Below, in pieces: positions 7,559 to 17,646 of a stretch of DNA of 64,000 nucleotides. The stretch is from Bradyrhizobium erythrophlei (lineage in GTDB: Bacteria > Pseudomonadota > Alphaproteobacteria > Rhizobiales > Xanthobacteraceae): NCBI RefSeq assembly GCF_900142985.1, contig NZ_LT670849.1, positions 7,270,501 through 7,334,500 of the forward strand. The letters run 5' to 3'. The translations under genes and the position numbers were made by a program. The notes under the pieces were generated by a model, which searched no databases, had not been told where the DNA came from, and was given only the letters and a program-made list of their open reading frames with translations. Position 1 is the first letter of the stretch. Every line of letters starts with the position of its first letter.

Positions 7559-9346
7559 ATGGAAGGCACTCGCGTGAGCCGACAAGGATTTGGTTTGGGA
7601 AGCGGACGGTTCTGGCGATTTGCCGTTCTCGCGGCAACCGCAACGGTTGGTGTCTCGTCGCAGGCGGAAGCCGCGATTTATTACTGGCAGGACTCCTCGC
7701 CCGCCGCCACCGAGCCCGCGCCCGCACCGCGGAAACCGCCGGCACGAAGCGCCAAAACCCAACGCCGTGGCGACAAGAAACCCGCGATCGTCGAAAAGGA
7801 ATCCAAGCCGCAGGGGCCGCTGATCATCTCGGTTTCCATCGCCCAGCAGAAGCTGCGGATTTATGATGCCAACGGGCTGTACGCGGAATCGCCGGTTTCT
7901 ACCGGCATGCCCGGTCATTCGACGCCGATGGGCGTTTTCAGCGTCATCCAAAAGCAGAAATTCCACCAATCCAACATCTATAGCGGCGCGCCGATGCCGT
8001 TCATGCAGCGGATCACCTGGTCCGGTATCGCCATGCATGCCGGCGTACTGCCAGGTCACCCGGCCTCGCACGGATGCATTCGTCTGCCGATGGCGTTCGC
8101 CGTCAAGATGTACGGTTGGACCAGGATGGGCGCGCGCGTCATCGTCACGCCGGGAGAGATTACGCCGGAGAGCTTCTCGCATCCGCTGCTTGCATCGGTG
8201 AAAGTCGCGCCGCAACCGGTCGCTGCACAAGAAACGAAGGCGGATGCGGCTCCGGTTCCAACAACCGAAAAGCTCGAAATCAAAACCACCGAGATCAAGA
8301 CGCCGGCGGCCGATCCTGCGATCGAACTGCGCCCGACGGTCGGTCACACCGATGATGTCAGGACCGCGAGCGAGGCGGCGTCAAAGGTGAAGACCGCCGA
8401 CGCCAGTGGGGCGCTGCCCGCAGCACTCGCAACAAACACGATGTCGGACGCTGCACCCGGTAGCGAACAACCGACGCAGCAGACGACTGCGGTTTCTGAC
8501 GCGACCGATTCCGGCAAACAGGCTGCCTCAAGGATCGCGGCCGAAACGGACACTCCGAAACCGGAAACGGATCCGTCCGCCACTAAAAAAGACGAAACGG
8601 CGTCGAGCGAAGCAAAGCCTTCGAGTGATGGCCCGGCCGAAACGCCACCGGCCAAGGTAGCGGACGGCGAGACCAAGCCGGCCGACGCCGCGCCTGCTCC
8701 GCCGGCAAAGTCCGAAGCAGCATCGGGCAAAACGGCCAGGCCCACCGACAATGCCGCAGTCAGCCCGGCGCCGGCCACTGAGGCGGCCAAAGCCGCAATC
8801 GCGCCGCCTGCGGCGACGAACGAAATGCCGCTCAAGGGAGACCTCAAGAGCGATACCGCAAAGGCCTATCTGGGCCCTCCGCTCAAGAAGACAGAACAGA
8901 TCGCGGTTTTCGTCAGCCGCAAGGATTCCAAACTCTACATTCGCCAGAATTTCGCACCGCTATTCGATGTACCAGTGACGATCGCCACCGATGAACGTCC
9001 GCTCGGTACCCACATTTTCACCGCGCAGGTCGACAAGAACGACGCCAACACCCTGCGCTGGTCGGTGGTGTCCTTGCCGGTGCCGGCCAAAGCGGCCGCC
9101 CGGCACGTGGAAGAGGTGCGCGTTTCACGCGGCCGCAAGATCGCAAGTCCCGCTGCCACCGAGGCCAAGCCTGCGCCCGCACCCGACAGCCCGGCCGAGG
9201 CACTCGACCGCCTCAACCTGCCTGCCGACGTGATGGCAAAAATCTACGAGGCCGTCTCGACCGGTGGATCGATCATCGTCTCGGATCAGGGGATCGCCGG
9301 CGGCGAAACCGGCGAAGGCACGGACTTCATCGTTTCGCTGCGTTAA
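7559..9346 (+). CDS. L,D-transpeptidase (YkuD) with long low-complexity linker
   Basis: 595 residues. A signal peptide precedes a YkuD domain at about 88-200, with His160 and the catalytic motif SHGCIR at 170-175 (Cys173). YkuD enzymes make 3-3 cross-links in peptidoglycan or attach proteins to it, in the periplasm. Residues 215-440 are an Ala/Pro/Lys/Thr-rich linker. Residues 446-495 (IAVFVSRKDSKLYI ... PLGTHIFTA) echo the start of the YkuD fold but lack the HGC motif, suggesting a degenerate second copy or a substrate-binding module. An alternative GTG start lies at 7574. Family is firm; the second domain is my inference. Confidence 0.88.
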   Translation: MEGTRVSRQGFGLGSGRFWRFAVLAATATVGVSSQAEAAIYYWQDSSPAATEPAPAPRKPPARSAKTQRRGDKKPAIVEKESKPQGPLIISVSIAQQKLRIYDANGLYAESPVSTGMPGHSTPMGVFSVIQKQKFHQSNIYSGAPMPFMQRITWSGIAMHAGVLPGHPASHGCIRLPMAFAVKMYGWTRMGARVIVTPGEITPESFSHPLLASVKVAPQPVAAQETKADAAPVPTTEKLEIKTTEIKTPAADPAIELRPTVGHTDDVRTASEAASKVKTADASGALPAALATNTMSDAAPGSEQPTQQTTAVSDATDSGKQAASRIAAETDTPKPETDPSATKKDETASSEAKPSSDGPAETPPAKVADGETKPADAAPAPPAKSEAASGKTARPTDNAAVSPAPATEAAKAAIAPPAATNEMPLKGDLKSDTAKAYLGPPLKKTEQIAVFVSRKDSKLYIRQNFAPLFDVPVTIATDERPLGTHIFTAQVDKNDANTLRWSVVSLPVPAKAAARHVEEVRVSRGRKIASPAATEAKPAPAPDSPAEALDRLNLPADVMAKIYEAVSTGGSIIVSDQGIAGGETGEGTDFIVSLR

Positions 9347-9416
9347 GCGGCGTCGTCGAGCGGCCTCCGAGAAACCGGTTCCCAATCCTCCCGGCCGTGC
9401 TTAAAAGACGGCCGGC

Positions 9417-11045
9417 ATGGATCCTTCCGCGAACTCAACGCTCAAGCGCGCTCGTTTTGATGCCCTCGGGCCGCTGACCTTTCTCGGCTGGCGATGGGGA
9501 CTGACAGCGATCATCCTGGGCCTTGCGGCCTCGTTCTTCTTCTGCGGGTACGCCGTGGCCTTTTGGCGCAACGCCGATATGGACTTCATGGTGATCTACA
9601 ACGCGTTCCTGCTCAACGACGGCAAACCGCAACAGTTCTTCGACCATACCGGCTACCTCACCATCGTCTCGGTCAAGACCTGGTTCGAGACGCTGCATCG
9701 GCTGGGCCTGCTCGATTCCTGGTCGCTGTCGAGCATGCCTCCGGCTTCCAACCCTGAGGCCTTCAACGCCGCGATGACGAGTGCGGTTCGCGCCGGCCGC
9801 CTCCTCGCCTGGCTGATCGCAACCGGCACCGTGCTGATCTTTGCAGGCCTCATGCGCGCCATCGCCCGCGACTGGCCTCTCGCGCTCATCGCAACCTTCG
9901 CATTTGCGTTCTCTGGCGGACTGGCCGTGCACGCCCGTATCCTGCGCACCGAGCTCGTCGCGGCCTGCCCGGTCCTGTTCGCGCTGATGATCCTGATCGT
10001 AATCGGACGCCGCGCGAGCCTTGCACGCCCGCTTTTGATCGCGCTCGCGGCCGCGCTTTGCATGCTCGGTCTGGAAAACAAGGTGCAGGCATTCCTTCTG
10101 GTCGCGGCGTTGCCTGTGCTCATCTTGCCGTTTGGCGGCGCCGAGAGCGCGAGCGTTGCCTTCTGGCGCAGTCGCCGATCGGCGCTTCCGGTTGCCGTTG
10201 CCTCGCTCGTCGCGGCGGCGGCAGCGGCTTACGCGGCCTGGCCGCTGATCGCGACCGGCTTTGATCGCACGCTTCTCGATGCGGCAGGCTTCCGTCCGCT
10301 CCTGCTCGGCCGCTTTGGAATCTATCAGGCGGCGGTGCTGTTCCTGATCGGCGGCTGCATGCTGATCTATGCCGCGATCTGGCGTATCAGTGCGGCAGAG
10401 ACGATCGTATCGATGGCTGCGGCGGCCGCAGGTGCTACGTTGGCGCTGCTCGCGCTCAATCTCGACTACAATGCGAACAACGTGATCGCCGTGTTCAACC
10501 CGCTGGAAAAGATGCTGATGTTCGTCGACGCGGGAACGGCGGAAGCGGCAAACAAACCCGGGTTTGCAGATATTTTCCGGCTGTTGCTCGACGGCATCGT
10601 TTCGGTCGCCGCCCGCTACTCATTCGTCCTTCATTCATCGCCCCGCCCCACCGTTTTCCTGACCTGGCTGATCGTGCCCGGCATCGCCTATGCGTGGAGC
10701 CGGGGCGAAAGGCAGGCCGCGATCCAGGCGTTGCTTCTCCTGGCGGTCTCGATCGGGATCGACGCCCTGGGCGTAAGGCGCGCATTGAAATCCGAATATT
10801 TCATCATCACCGACCCGTTGATCGTTCTGGCGGGCGCCCTGCTACTCGATCGCCTTGCGGATCTGCGCTTCCATCGGTGGGCATTCCCGATCGCCGCGGT
10901 GCTATTCGGTTTGCATATCGTGGTCAGTCAGGCTGAACCGGTCAAATACGCGCTGCAGCGCCGCGGGCCGGAATCGGTGTGCGAGTGGAACCAGCACTAT
11001 ATGCCGCTGATGCCGCTACCCTGGTGCCCCGCCACGCGATCCTGA
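9417..11045 (+). CDS. Polytopic inner-membrane protein, GT-C-like
   Basis: 542 residues with about ten to twelve hydrophobic segments from residue 30 to the end and short loops. A luminal-type first loop contains NADMDFMVIYNAFLLNDGKP, placed like the acidic first loop of GT-C glycosyltransferases (ArnT/PMT type), and HARILRTELVA follows later. This suggests a lipid-linked sugar transferase, but no decisive motif is seen. It follows the L,D-transpeptidase by 70 bp in the same direction and precedes a polysaccharide deacetylase, so an envelope role is plausible. The function remains unproven. Confidence 0.65.
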   Translation: MDPSANSTLKRARFDALGPLTFLGWRWGLTAIILGLAASFFFCGYAVAFWRNADMDFMVIYNAFLLNDGKPQQFFDHTGYLTIVSVKTWFETLHRLGLLDSWSLSSMPPASNPEAFNAAMTSAVRAGRLLAWLIATGTVLIFAGLMRAIARDWPLALIATFAFAFSGGLAVHARILRTELVAACPVLFALMILIVIGRRASLARPLLIALAAALCMLGLENKVQAFLLVAALPVLILPFGGAESASVAFWRSRRSALPVAVASLVAAAAAAYAAWPLIATGFDRTLLDAAGFRPLLLGRFGIYQAAVLFLIGGCMLIYAAIWRISAAETIVSMAAAAAGATLALLALNLDYNANNVIAVFNPLEKMLMFVDAGTAEAANKPGFADIFRLLLDGIVSVAARYSFVLHSSPRPTVFLTWLIVPGIAYAWSRGERQAAIQALLLLAVSIGIDALGVRRALKSEYFIITDPLIVLAGALLLDRLADLRFHRWAFPIAAVLFGLHIVVSQAEPVKYALQRRGPESVCEWNQHYMPLMPLPWCPATRS

Positions 11046-11209
11046 AGATCTCATCGTCTCCTTTCGGAACACCGGAGAATCCCGGACTGTGCCAAAGCCG
11101 ATATAGCGTTACGCCGCAACTCGGCTATGATGATCTCCAGGCGGGGAAATCGCGCGGCAGGCACGGGAAAACCGAGGCACGGCGCGGTGAGTAAAACAAG
11201 GAAGCCAAC

Positions 11210-12148
11210 ATGCGGATTGCGGCGGGACTGATCTTTGCAGGCGCGATTTCACTCTACACGACCGGAGCGGCATGGTCGCAAACGCCGCCCGTCAAAGCCG
11301 ATGCCGCACCGGCCGCCGCCGCAACTCCTGCTCAGGCCGCCAAGCCTGCGTCGGCCAAGATGCCTTGCGCCAATCCCGATGCGCTCGGGATCGGCCGCGT
11401 CGTCGAGATCGACACGACGGGCGGACCGGGATTCGGTTTCGAACATTTCAAGCAACTGGATTTTCTGCGCGACAAGGAAGTCGTACTGACCTTTGACGAC
11501 GGCCCGTGGCCGGAGAACACGCCCAACGTCCTAAAAGCGCTGGCCAACGAGTGCACGACCGGCATCTTCTTTTCGATCGGCAAGCACGCGACCTACTATC
11601 CCGAAATCCTCAAGCAGGTTGCGGCGGCCGGCCATACCATCGGCGCTCACACCTGGTCGCACGCGACCCTCACCAACAAGAAGCTGACCGAAGACCAACG
11701 CAAGGAAGAAATCGAAAAGGGCTTCTCCGCCGTCAAGTGGGCGCTCGGCGCGCCGCCTGCCCCGTTCATGCGCTTCCCGGCGCTGCAACATCCGCCGGAA
11801 ATGGTGACCTATCTCGGCACGCGGAATATCGGGATTTTCTCCTGCGACCTCGATTCCTTCGATTTCAAGGCGCGTAATGCGCAGCAGGTCATCGACGACA
11901 CGATGAAGAAGCTCGACAAGCTCGGCAAGGGCATCATCCTGATGCACGATTTTCACAAGCACACCGCGGAAGCCTTGCCGGAACTGCTGCGGAAGCTGAA
12001 GGCCGGTGGCTACAAGGTGGTGCAGGTGAAAGCCAAGGCGCCCGTGCAAACCATCGCGCAATATGACGAGGAAGTCCTGAAGGACGCCAAGCTGCCGACG
12101 GTCAGTTCGCGGCCGGTATCGAGCGTGGTGCAGACGATCTCGGAATAA
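11210..12148 (+). CDS. Polysaccharide deacetylase (NodB homology domain)
   Basis: 312 residues. A signal peptide (to about residue 23) and an Ala/Pro linker precede the NodB domain: TFDDGP with Asp96 and Asp97, the metal-binding HTWSH with His147 and His151, MRFPA in motif 3, and LMHDFHKHTAEALPELL in motif 5. Carbohydrate esterase family 4 enzymes remove N- or O-acetyl groups from chitin, peptidoglycan or exopolysaccharide using a divalent metal. The signal peptide places it in the periplasm or outside. GGAAG lies upstream of the ATG. The substrate is unknown. Confidence 0.88.
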   Translation: MRIAAGLIFAGAISLYTTGAAWSQTPPVKADAAPAAAATPAQAAKPASAKMPCANPDALGIGRVVEIDTTGGPGFGFEHFKQLDFLRDKEVVLTFDDGPWPENTPNVLKALANECTTGIFFSIGKHATYYPEILKQVAAAGHTIGAHTWSHATLTNKKLTEDQRKEEIEKGFSAVKWALGAPPAPFMRFPALQHPPEMVTYLGTRNIGIFSCDLDSFDFKARNAQQVIDDTMKKLDKLGKGIILMHDFHKHTAEALPELLRKLKAGGYKVVQVKAKAPVQTIAQYDEEVLKDAKLPTVSSRPVSSVVQTISE

Positions 12149-12170
12149 TCTTTCCGATCGCCACGACGCC

Positions 12171-12731
12171 GTGCCGGCGTTCCGCATCGACGGCTATGTC
12201 ATCGTGTCCGCCGACGGCATGTTGGCGGACGCAAGCGGGGTAATGCCGGAAGCGCTGAAATTCGAAGGCGACAAGCAGTTCTTTATCGCGGCGCTCGATC
12301 ATGCCGATCTGATCGTCCACGGCCGGCATTCGCATGAAGGCCATCCGAACTCGGACCGGCGCAAGCGGATCGTCGTGACGCGGAAAATCGCGGGCATTGC
12401 GGAAGATCCGGCCAGCCCCAAAACGACATTATGGAATCCGTCCGGCGCCCCCTTCGAGGCGGCGCGCGACCACACCGGTGTCCACTCAGGCACCATTGCG
12501 ATCATCGGCGGGCCCGACGTGTTCGACATGTTCATGGATCGCTACGACACGTTCTGGCTGTCGCAGGCACCGAAAGTAAGACTTCCCGACGGAGAACCTG
12601 TGTTCTCCGGCGTACCGCGCCAGACACCGCAGGAAGTTCTCTCAGACCACGGCCTTGCACCCGGCGACAGCCGATTGCTCGACGCCATCAACGGCGTGAC
12701 CGTCACGCCGTGGCGGCGAATAGAGCCTTAG
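12171..12731 (+). CDS. Dihydrofolate reductase-like / RibD C-terminal-domain-like protein
   Basis: 186 residues starting with GTG (MPAFRIDGYVIVSADGML). The order VIVSADGML, DLIVHGRHSHEGHP and the glycine-rich IAIIGGPDVFDMFMDRYD matches the DHFR/RibD C-terminal reductase fold, where the GGP loop binds NADPH. Such proteins reduce pterin or pyrimidine substrates; many family members have no known substrate. It starts 22 bp after the deacetylase, and its last four bases overlap the convergent doxX-like gene. Confidence is good for fold, low for reaction. Confidence 0.7.
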   Translation: MPAFRIDGYVIVSADGMLADASGVMPEALKFEGDKQFFIAALDHADLIVHGRHSHEGHPNSDRRKRIVVTRKIAGIAEDPASPKTTLWNPSGAPFEAARDHTGVHSGTIAIIGGPDVFDMFMDRYDTFWLSQAPKVRLPDGEPVFSGVPRQTPQEVLSDHGLAPGDSRLLDAINGVTVTPWRRIEP

Positions 12732-13174
12732 ACGTCGTAAGCGGGTTCCTGAACCTTCGCAGAACGGCTGGACCCCGCGATCATGAACAAGGCACCGATC
12801 AGCGACAGATTTTTCAAGGCGTGGACCAGATTGCCTCGCGCCTCGGGACCCGTTTGATTCCAGAAGTCGTGGAAATAGAAGGTCGCCGCGGCCACGAACA
12901 GGATCAGGATGATCGCAAAGAAGCGTGCGCCGAAGTTCAGTGCGATCATCAGACCGCAGACCACCTCAATCACGCCGGATGCAATCGCAAGCAACTGCGC
13001 CAGCGGCATGCCGGTGATGGTCTCAAGCTGAGCGGTATAGGGCGCCACGATGGCCGGAATGACGATCTTTTCCGTCATCTGGGCTGTCGCCTGCAGATCC
13101 AGGAGCTTGGAAGCCCCGGAGAAAACGAAAAGCACAACGAACAGAATTCGTCCAAGGGTAACAAACGCTGGCAT
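12728..13174 (-). CDS. DoxX family membrane protein
   Basis: 148 residues with four transmembrane helices. It begins LGRILFVVLFVFSGASKLLD, the DoxX signature with the conserved G-x-x-K on helix 1; helices 2-4 lie at about 58-78, 82-100 and 118-135. DoxX proteins are small quinone-associated or redox-linked inner-membrane proteins of poorly defined role. The 3' end overlaps the DHFR-like gene by four bases, tail to tail. It stands alone on this strand. Confidence 0.85.
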   Translation of the reverse strand: MPAFVTLGRILFVVLFVFSGASKLLDLQATAQMTEKIVIPAIVAPYTAQLETITGMPLAQLLAIASGVIEVVCGLMIALNFGARFFAIILILFVAAATFYFHDFWNQTGPEARGNLVHALKNLSLIGALFMIAGSSRSAKVQEPAYDV

Positions 13175-13293
13175 TATCGGCCTCTTTAGGTCGCAAGCTC
13201 AGGAATGGCGGAGCGATTATGGGCGTTCCGCGCGGGCTTTTCAAACCGTCCTTCGACTTCCGGCTGATCGCCAGCCGGTCTTCGCTATCCTTT

Positions 13294-15600
13294 CTAGCCA
13301 AACAGCGACGGCTGCTGGCGGCCGGTCGGCTCCTGTGCCTCGACAGCAGCAATCGCCGTCATATTGAGGATGCCGCGCGCGGTCACCGACGGCGTCAAGA
13401 TATGGGCAGGTCGTGACGTTCCTATGAGGATTGGACCAACCGGCAGCGCGTCGGCCAATGCCTTGATCATCTGATAGGCCACGTTGGCGGTATCGAGGTT
13501 GGGCATGATCAGAACGTTTGCCACGCCTTCGAGGTGCGAATGCGGCAGGACCAGCTTGCGCGCTGCCTCCAGAAGGGCAGTATCGGCCTGCATTTCGCCG
13601 TCCGCCTCGATCTCCGGGTGTTTCTCGCGCAACAACGCGGTGGCGCGGCGCATTTTCCGTGACGAATCCGTGTCATAACTGCCGAAATCGGAGTGCGACA
13701 CGAAGGCGATTTTCGGTTTGATGTTGAAGCGCTGGACGTGAACGGCGGCCAGCGCCGCCATTTCCGCGATCTCTTCGGCGGTCGGATTCGGGCGCACCTG
13801 GGTGTCGGCAATGAAATAGGCACCCTTGGTCGTGATCATCAGCGCAAGTGCCGAAAAGTCACTGGCCCCCGGCCGGAAGCCGATGATTTCGCGGACGTGA
13901 CGCAAGTGGCTCATGAAGCCGCCTTCGACGCCGCAGATCATGGCGTCGGCCTCGCCCCGGCTGACCGCCAATGCCGCAATCACGGTGGCGTTGGTCCGCA
14001 CCACCGTCCGCGCGGCATCCGGCGTCACGCCGTGCCGGCCGGCAATGTCGATGTAGGACTGGACGTAAGAGCGATAGCGAGGATCGTCCTCGGGATTGAT
14101 GAGGTCGAAATCCTTGCCGGCCTTGATGGCAAGGCCGAACCGCTTGATGCGCGCCTCGACCACGGACGGACGTCCGACCAGGATCGGCCTGGCCACGTCT
14201 TCCTCGAGCACGACCTGCGTTGCGTGCAGCACGCGCTCGTCTTCGCCCTCGGCGTAGATGACCCTCACCGGCTGCGTCTTCGCCTTGGCGAAGAGCGGCT
14301 TCATGATCAGGCCGGAGCGGAACGCAAAGCGCTGAAGCTCAGTGCAATAATCCTCGAACTTCGCGATGGGGCGTGTCGCCACGCCGGACTCCATTGCGGC
14401 CTTCGCCACCGCCGGTGCGATACGCAGGATCAGCCGCGGATCGAACGGACCCGGGATCAGCGAACCCGGTCCGAACCCTTGCGCCTGGCCGCTATCGAAT
14501 CCGGGTGCCAGCGCGTCGACCGGCGGATCGCGCGCGAGTTGCGCGATGGCGTCGACGGCCGCCTTCTTCATCTCCTCGTTGATTGCGGTCGCGCCGACAT
14601 CGAGCGCGCCGCGGAAGATGAACGGAAAACAGAGAACGTTGTTGACCTGGTTCGGGAAGTCGGACCGGCCGGTGCAGATCATGGCGTCGGGGCGAGCTTT
14701 GCGCGCCTCGTCCGGCATGATCTCCGGATCCGGATTAGCGAGCGCCATCACCAGCGGATGGTCCGCCATCTGCTTGACCATCTCCGGCTTCAGCACGTTC
14801 GGCGCGGACAGGCCCAGGAATATGTCAGCGCCGGGAATAACATCAGCCAGCACGCGCTTGTCGGTCTTTTGCGCATAGACCTGTTTCCAGCGGTCCATCA
14901 ATTTCGCGCGGCCTTCGTAGACCACGCCCTCGATGTCGCAGACCCAGACGTTCTCGCGCTTGGCGCCCATGGACACCAGGAGATTGAGGCAGGCGAGCGC
15001 CGCCGCACCGGCGCCCGAGCACACGATCTTGACGTCGGACAGCTTCTTACCGTTCAGGAACAGCGCATTGGTGATGGCCGCGCCGACGATGATGGCCGTG
15101 CCATGCTGGTCGTCGTGAAATACCGGGATTTTCATCCGCGCTTTGAGCTGCGCCTCGATCTCGAAGCAATCAGGGCCCTTGATGTCTTCCAGGTTGATGC
15201 CGCCGAACGTCGGCTCGAGCGCGGACACGGTTTCGACCACACGTTCGATGGTGTCGGCGGCAATCTCGATATCGAAGACGTCGATACCGGCGAACTTCTT
15301 GAAGAGAACGGCCTTGCCTTCCATCACCGGCTTGGATGCCAGAGGCCCGATATTGCCGAGGCCAAGCACGGCAGTGCCGTTGCTGACCACCGCAACCAGA
15401 TTGGCGCGCGAGGTCAGCGTGGCGGCTTCGGCCGGGTTATTGGCGATCTCCGTGCAGGCGGAGGCGACGCCCGGCGAATAGGCCAAAGCGAGGTCGCGCT
15501 GGTTGGCGAGCGGCTTGGTCGCCTGGATCTCGAGTTTGCCAGGCCGCGGCAGGCGGTGATAGGCGAGCGCCGCGGCATGAAGGTCATCTGAATAGGACAT
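13294..15600 (-). CDS. maeB: NADP-dependent malic enzyme with phosphotransacetylase-like domain
   Basis: 768 residues, the size of the two-domain MaeB type. The N-terminal part (1-430) has the malic motifs [32 protein letters not shown] and FHDDQHGTA plus an NAD(P) fold; the C-terminal part (430-768) is a phosphate acetyl/butyryltransferase-like domain ([18 protein letters not shown]) that acts regulatorily in this class. The enzyme decarboxylates malate to pyruvate with reduction of NADP. GGGGAAG precedes the ATG at 15600; a GTG twelve bases earlier is less likely. In rhizobia this pathway supplies pyruvate during growth on dicarboxylates. Confidence 0.93.
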   Translation of the reverse strand: MSYSDDLHAAALAYHRLPRPGKLEIQATKPLANQRDLALAYSPGVASACTEIANNPAEAATLTSRANLVAVVSNGTAVLGLGNIGPLASKPVMEGKAVLFKKFAGIDVFDIEIAADTIERVVETVSALEPTFGGINLEDIKGPDCFEIEAQLKARMKIPVFHDDQHGTAIIVGAAITNALFLNGKKLSDVKIVCSGAGAAALACLNLLVSMGAKRENVWVCDIEGVVYEGRAKLMDRWKQVYAQKTDKRVLADVIPGADIFLGLSAPNVLKPEMVKQMADHPLVMALANPDPEIMPDEARKARPDAMICTGRSDFPNQVNNVLCFPFIFRGALDVGATAINEEMKKAAVDAIAQLARDPPVDALAPGFDSGQAQGFGPGSLIPGPFDPRLILRIAPAVAKAAMESGVATRPIAKFEDYCTELQRFAFRSGLIMKPLFAKAKTQPVRVIYAEGEDERVLHATQVVLEEDVARPILVGRPSVVEARIKRFGLAIKAGKDFDLINPEDDPRYRSYVQSYIDIAGRHGVTPDAARTVVRTNATVIAALAVSRGEADAMICGVEGGFMSHLRHVREIIGFRPGASDFSALALMITTKGAYFIADTQVRPNPTAEEIAEMAALAAVHVQRFNIKPKIAFVSHSDFGSYDTDSSRKMRRATALLREKHPEIEADGEMQADTALLEAARKLVLPHSHLEGVANVLIMPNLDTANVAYQMIKALADALPVGPILIGTSRPAHILTPSVTARGILNMTAIAAVEAQEPTGRQQPSLFG

Positions 15601-15659
15601 TCGCTTCCCCACAGGGGGCTCATCCCGCCCCCAAACATTCGACCCCGAGGTATTGGCTT

Positions 15660-17450
15660 TTAATTTTGCGGCAGATTGAGCCGGATGTGAAGCTCGCGCA
15701 ACTGTTTGGGCGTGACCTCCGATGGGGCCCCCATCATCAGATCCTCGGCCCGCTGGTTCATCGGGAATAGAACCACCTCGCGCAGGTTTTCCTCACCGCA
15801 CAACAGCATGACGATCCGGTCGATGCCCGGTGCAATGCCACCGTGCGGCGGGGCGCCAAGCGAGAGCGCTCGCAGCATACCGCCGAACTTGGCCTCCAGA
15901 ACATCTTCGGGATAACCCGCGATCGCAAAGGCCTTCTTCATCACGTCGGGGCGGTGATTTCGGATCGCGCCCGACGACAATTCGGTACCATTGCATACGA
16001 TGTCGTACTGGATCGCCTTCAGGCTCAGCAGCTTTTCGTGGTCGTTCGGATCGAGCTTCAGGAATTCCTCGGGCTCGATGTTCGGCATCGAGAACGGGTT
16101 GTGCGAGAAGTCGATCTTCTTTTCTTCCTCGTTCCACTCGAACATCGGGAAATCGACGATCCAGCAGAATTTGAACTGGCCCTTTTCGATCAGGTTCAAT
16201 TCCTCGCCGAGCCTCGTGCGCGCCAATCCTGCGAACTTCCAGAACTTGTCGGGGTCACCGGCCACGAAGAAGGCCGCATCGCCCTCCTTCAGCCCGAGTT
16301 GCGCGCGGATCGCCTCGGTCCGCTCCGGCCCGATATTGTTGGCGAGCGGACCTGCTCCCTCGCCGCCTTCGCGCCACATGATGTAGCCGAGGCCGGGCTG
16401 GCCCTCGCCTTGCGCCCAGGAATTCATCCGGTCGCAAAAGGCGCGCGAACCACCCCTGGGTCCCGGAATGGCCCAGACCTGGTTCTTCGGATCTTCCAGC
16501 ATCCGCGCGAATACCTTGAAGCCCGAGCCGCGGAAGTGCTCGGAGACCAGCTGCATCTCGATCGGGTTGCGCAGGTCCGGCTTGTCGGTGCCGTATTTGC
16601 TCACCGCCGTTGCGTACGGGATCATCGGGAATTTGGCGGTGACGGGCTTGCCTTCGGCAAACTCCTCGAACACGCCGCGCATCACGGGCTCAACGGCGTT
16701 GAAGACGTCTTCCTGGGTGACGAAGCTCATTTCGACATCGAGCTGGTAGAATTCCCCAGGCGAACGGTCGGCGCGCGCGTCTTCGTCGCGGAAGCACGGC
16801 GCGATCTGGAAATAACGGTCGAAGCCGGCCACCATCGTGAGCTGCTTGAACTGCTGTGGCGCCTGCGGCAGCGCGTAGAACTTGCCGGGATGCAGCCGCG
16901 ATGGCACCAGGAAGTCGCGCGCGCCTTCCGGCGAGGACGCGGTCAGGATCGGGGTCTGGAATTCGAAGAATCCCTGCTCTTTCATCCGCCTGCGGATGGA
17001 ATCGATGATCTGGCCGCGCTTGATGATGTTCTGATGCAGCTTGTCGCGGCGAAGGTCGAGGAAACGGTACTTAAGCCTGATGTCTTCAGGATATTCCTGC
17101 TCGCCGAATACCGGCATCGGTAGTTCCGCCGCAGGTCCCAGCACCTCGATCTCGGTGGCATAGATTTCGACGAGGCCAGTGGCGAGTTCCAGGTTGTCAG
17201 TCCCCTCCGGCCGACGCCGTACCTTGCCGTCGATCCGGACCACCCATTCCGAGCGCAGCTTTTCAGCCACCTTGAACGCGGGCGAATCCGGGTCGGCGAC
17301 GCATTGCGTCAGGCCGTAATGGTCGCGCAGATCGATGAACAGGACACCGCCATGGTCGCGGATGCGATGGCACCAGCCAGACAGACGAACGCTCTGGCCG
17401 ATATCGCTCTCCCGGAGCGCGCCGCAGGTATGGGACCGGTAACGATGCAT
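15660..17450 (-). CDS. aspS: Aspartate--tRNA ligase
   Basis: 596 residues, the bacterial AspRS length. An OB-fold anticodon domain ([19 protein letters not shown]) leads into a class II catalytic core with motif 2 [19 protein letters not shown] and motif 3 [11 protein letters not shown], interrupted by the bacterial GAD insert (about 300-420). The enzyme charges tRNA-Asp; alphaproteobacterial forms are often non-discriminating and also load tRNA-Asn, which the sequence alone does not settle. The start [10 protein letters not shown] at 17450 fits homologues; the open frame extends to 17627 without family similarity. Confidence 0.96.
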   Translation of the reverse strand: MHRYRSHTCGALRESDIGQSVRLSGWCHRIRDHGGVLFIDLRDHYGLTQCVADPDSPAFKVAEKLRSEWVVRIDGKVRRRPEGTDNLELATGLVEIYATEIEVLGPAAELPMPVFGEQEYPEDIRLKYRFLDLRRDKLHQNIIKRGQIIDSIRRRMKEQGFFEFQTPILTASSPEGARDFLVPSRLHPGKFYALPQAPQQFKQLTMVAGFDRYFQIAPCFRDEDARADRSPGEFYQLDVEMSFVTQEDVFNAVEPVMRGVFEEFAEGKPVTAKFPMIPYATAVSKYGTDKPDLRNPIEMQLVSEHFRGSGFKVFARMLEDPKNQVWAIPGPRGGSRAFCDRMNSWAQGEGQPGLGYIMWREGGEGAGPLANNIGPERTEAIRAQLGLKEGDAAFFVAGDPDKFWKFAGLARTRLGEELNLIEKGQFKFCWIVDFPMFEWNEEEKKIDFSHNPFSMPNIEPEEFLKLDPNDHEKLLSLKAIQYDIVCNGTELSSGAIRNHRPDVMKKAFAIAGYPEDVLEAKFGGMLRALSLGAPPHGGIAPGIDRIVMLLCGEENLREVVLFPMNQRAEDLMMGAPSEVTPKQLRELHIRLNLPQN

Positions 17451-17646
17451 CGAATTTCCATCAGTCAAATGTCGGAGGGTCGAATCGAGCGACCGAACAG
17501 GCCTGCCCGAAGAGGTTGAGGGTTTACCCGAGGCCGTCAGGCCCGGCAACCGACCAAAGCCGCTGCGGGAGCCTCGAAAGGCGCGAAACTTTGCCTTCTC
17601 CAGCCGGACGGATTGTCTAACAGCCACATATGCCTATCTTGATGGC

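Noticed and set aside
13693..15591. Long open frame (632 codons) on the + strand opposite maeB
   Set aside because: It is the antisense shadow of the malic enzyme gene in GC-rich DNA. Its sequence is His/Arg/Asp-rich without domain similarity, and the minus strand protein is unmistakable.
15843..17123. 426-codon open frame opposite aspS
   Set aside because: Antisense shadow of aspS; no family similarity and no ribosome-binding site.
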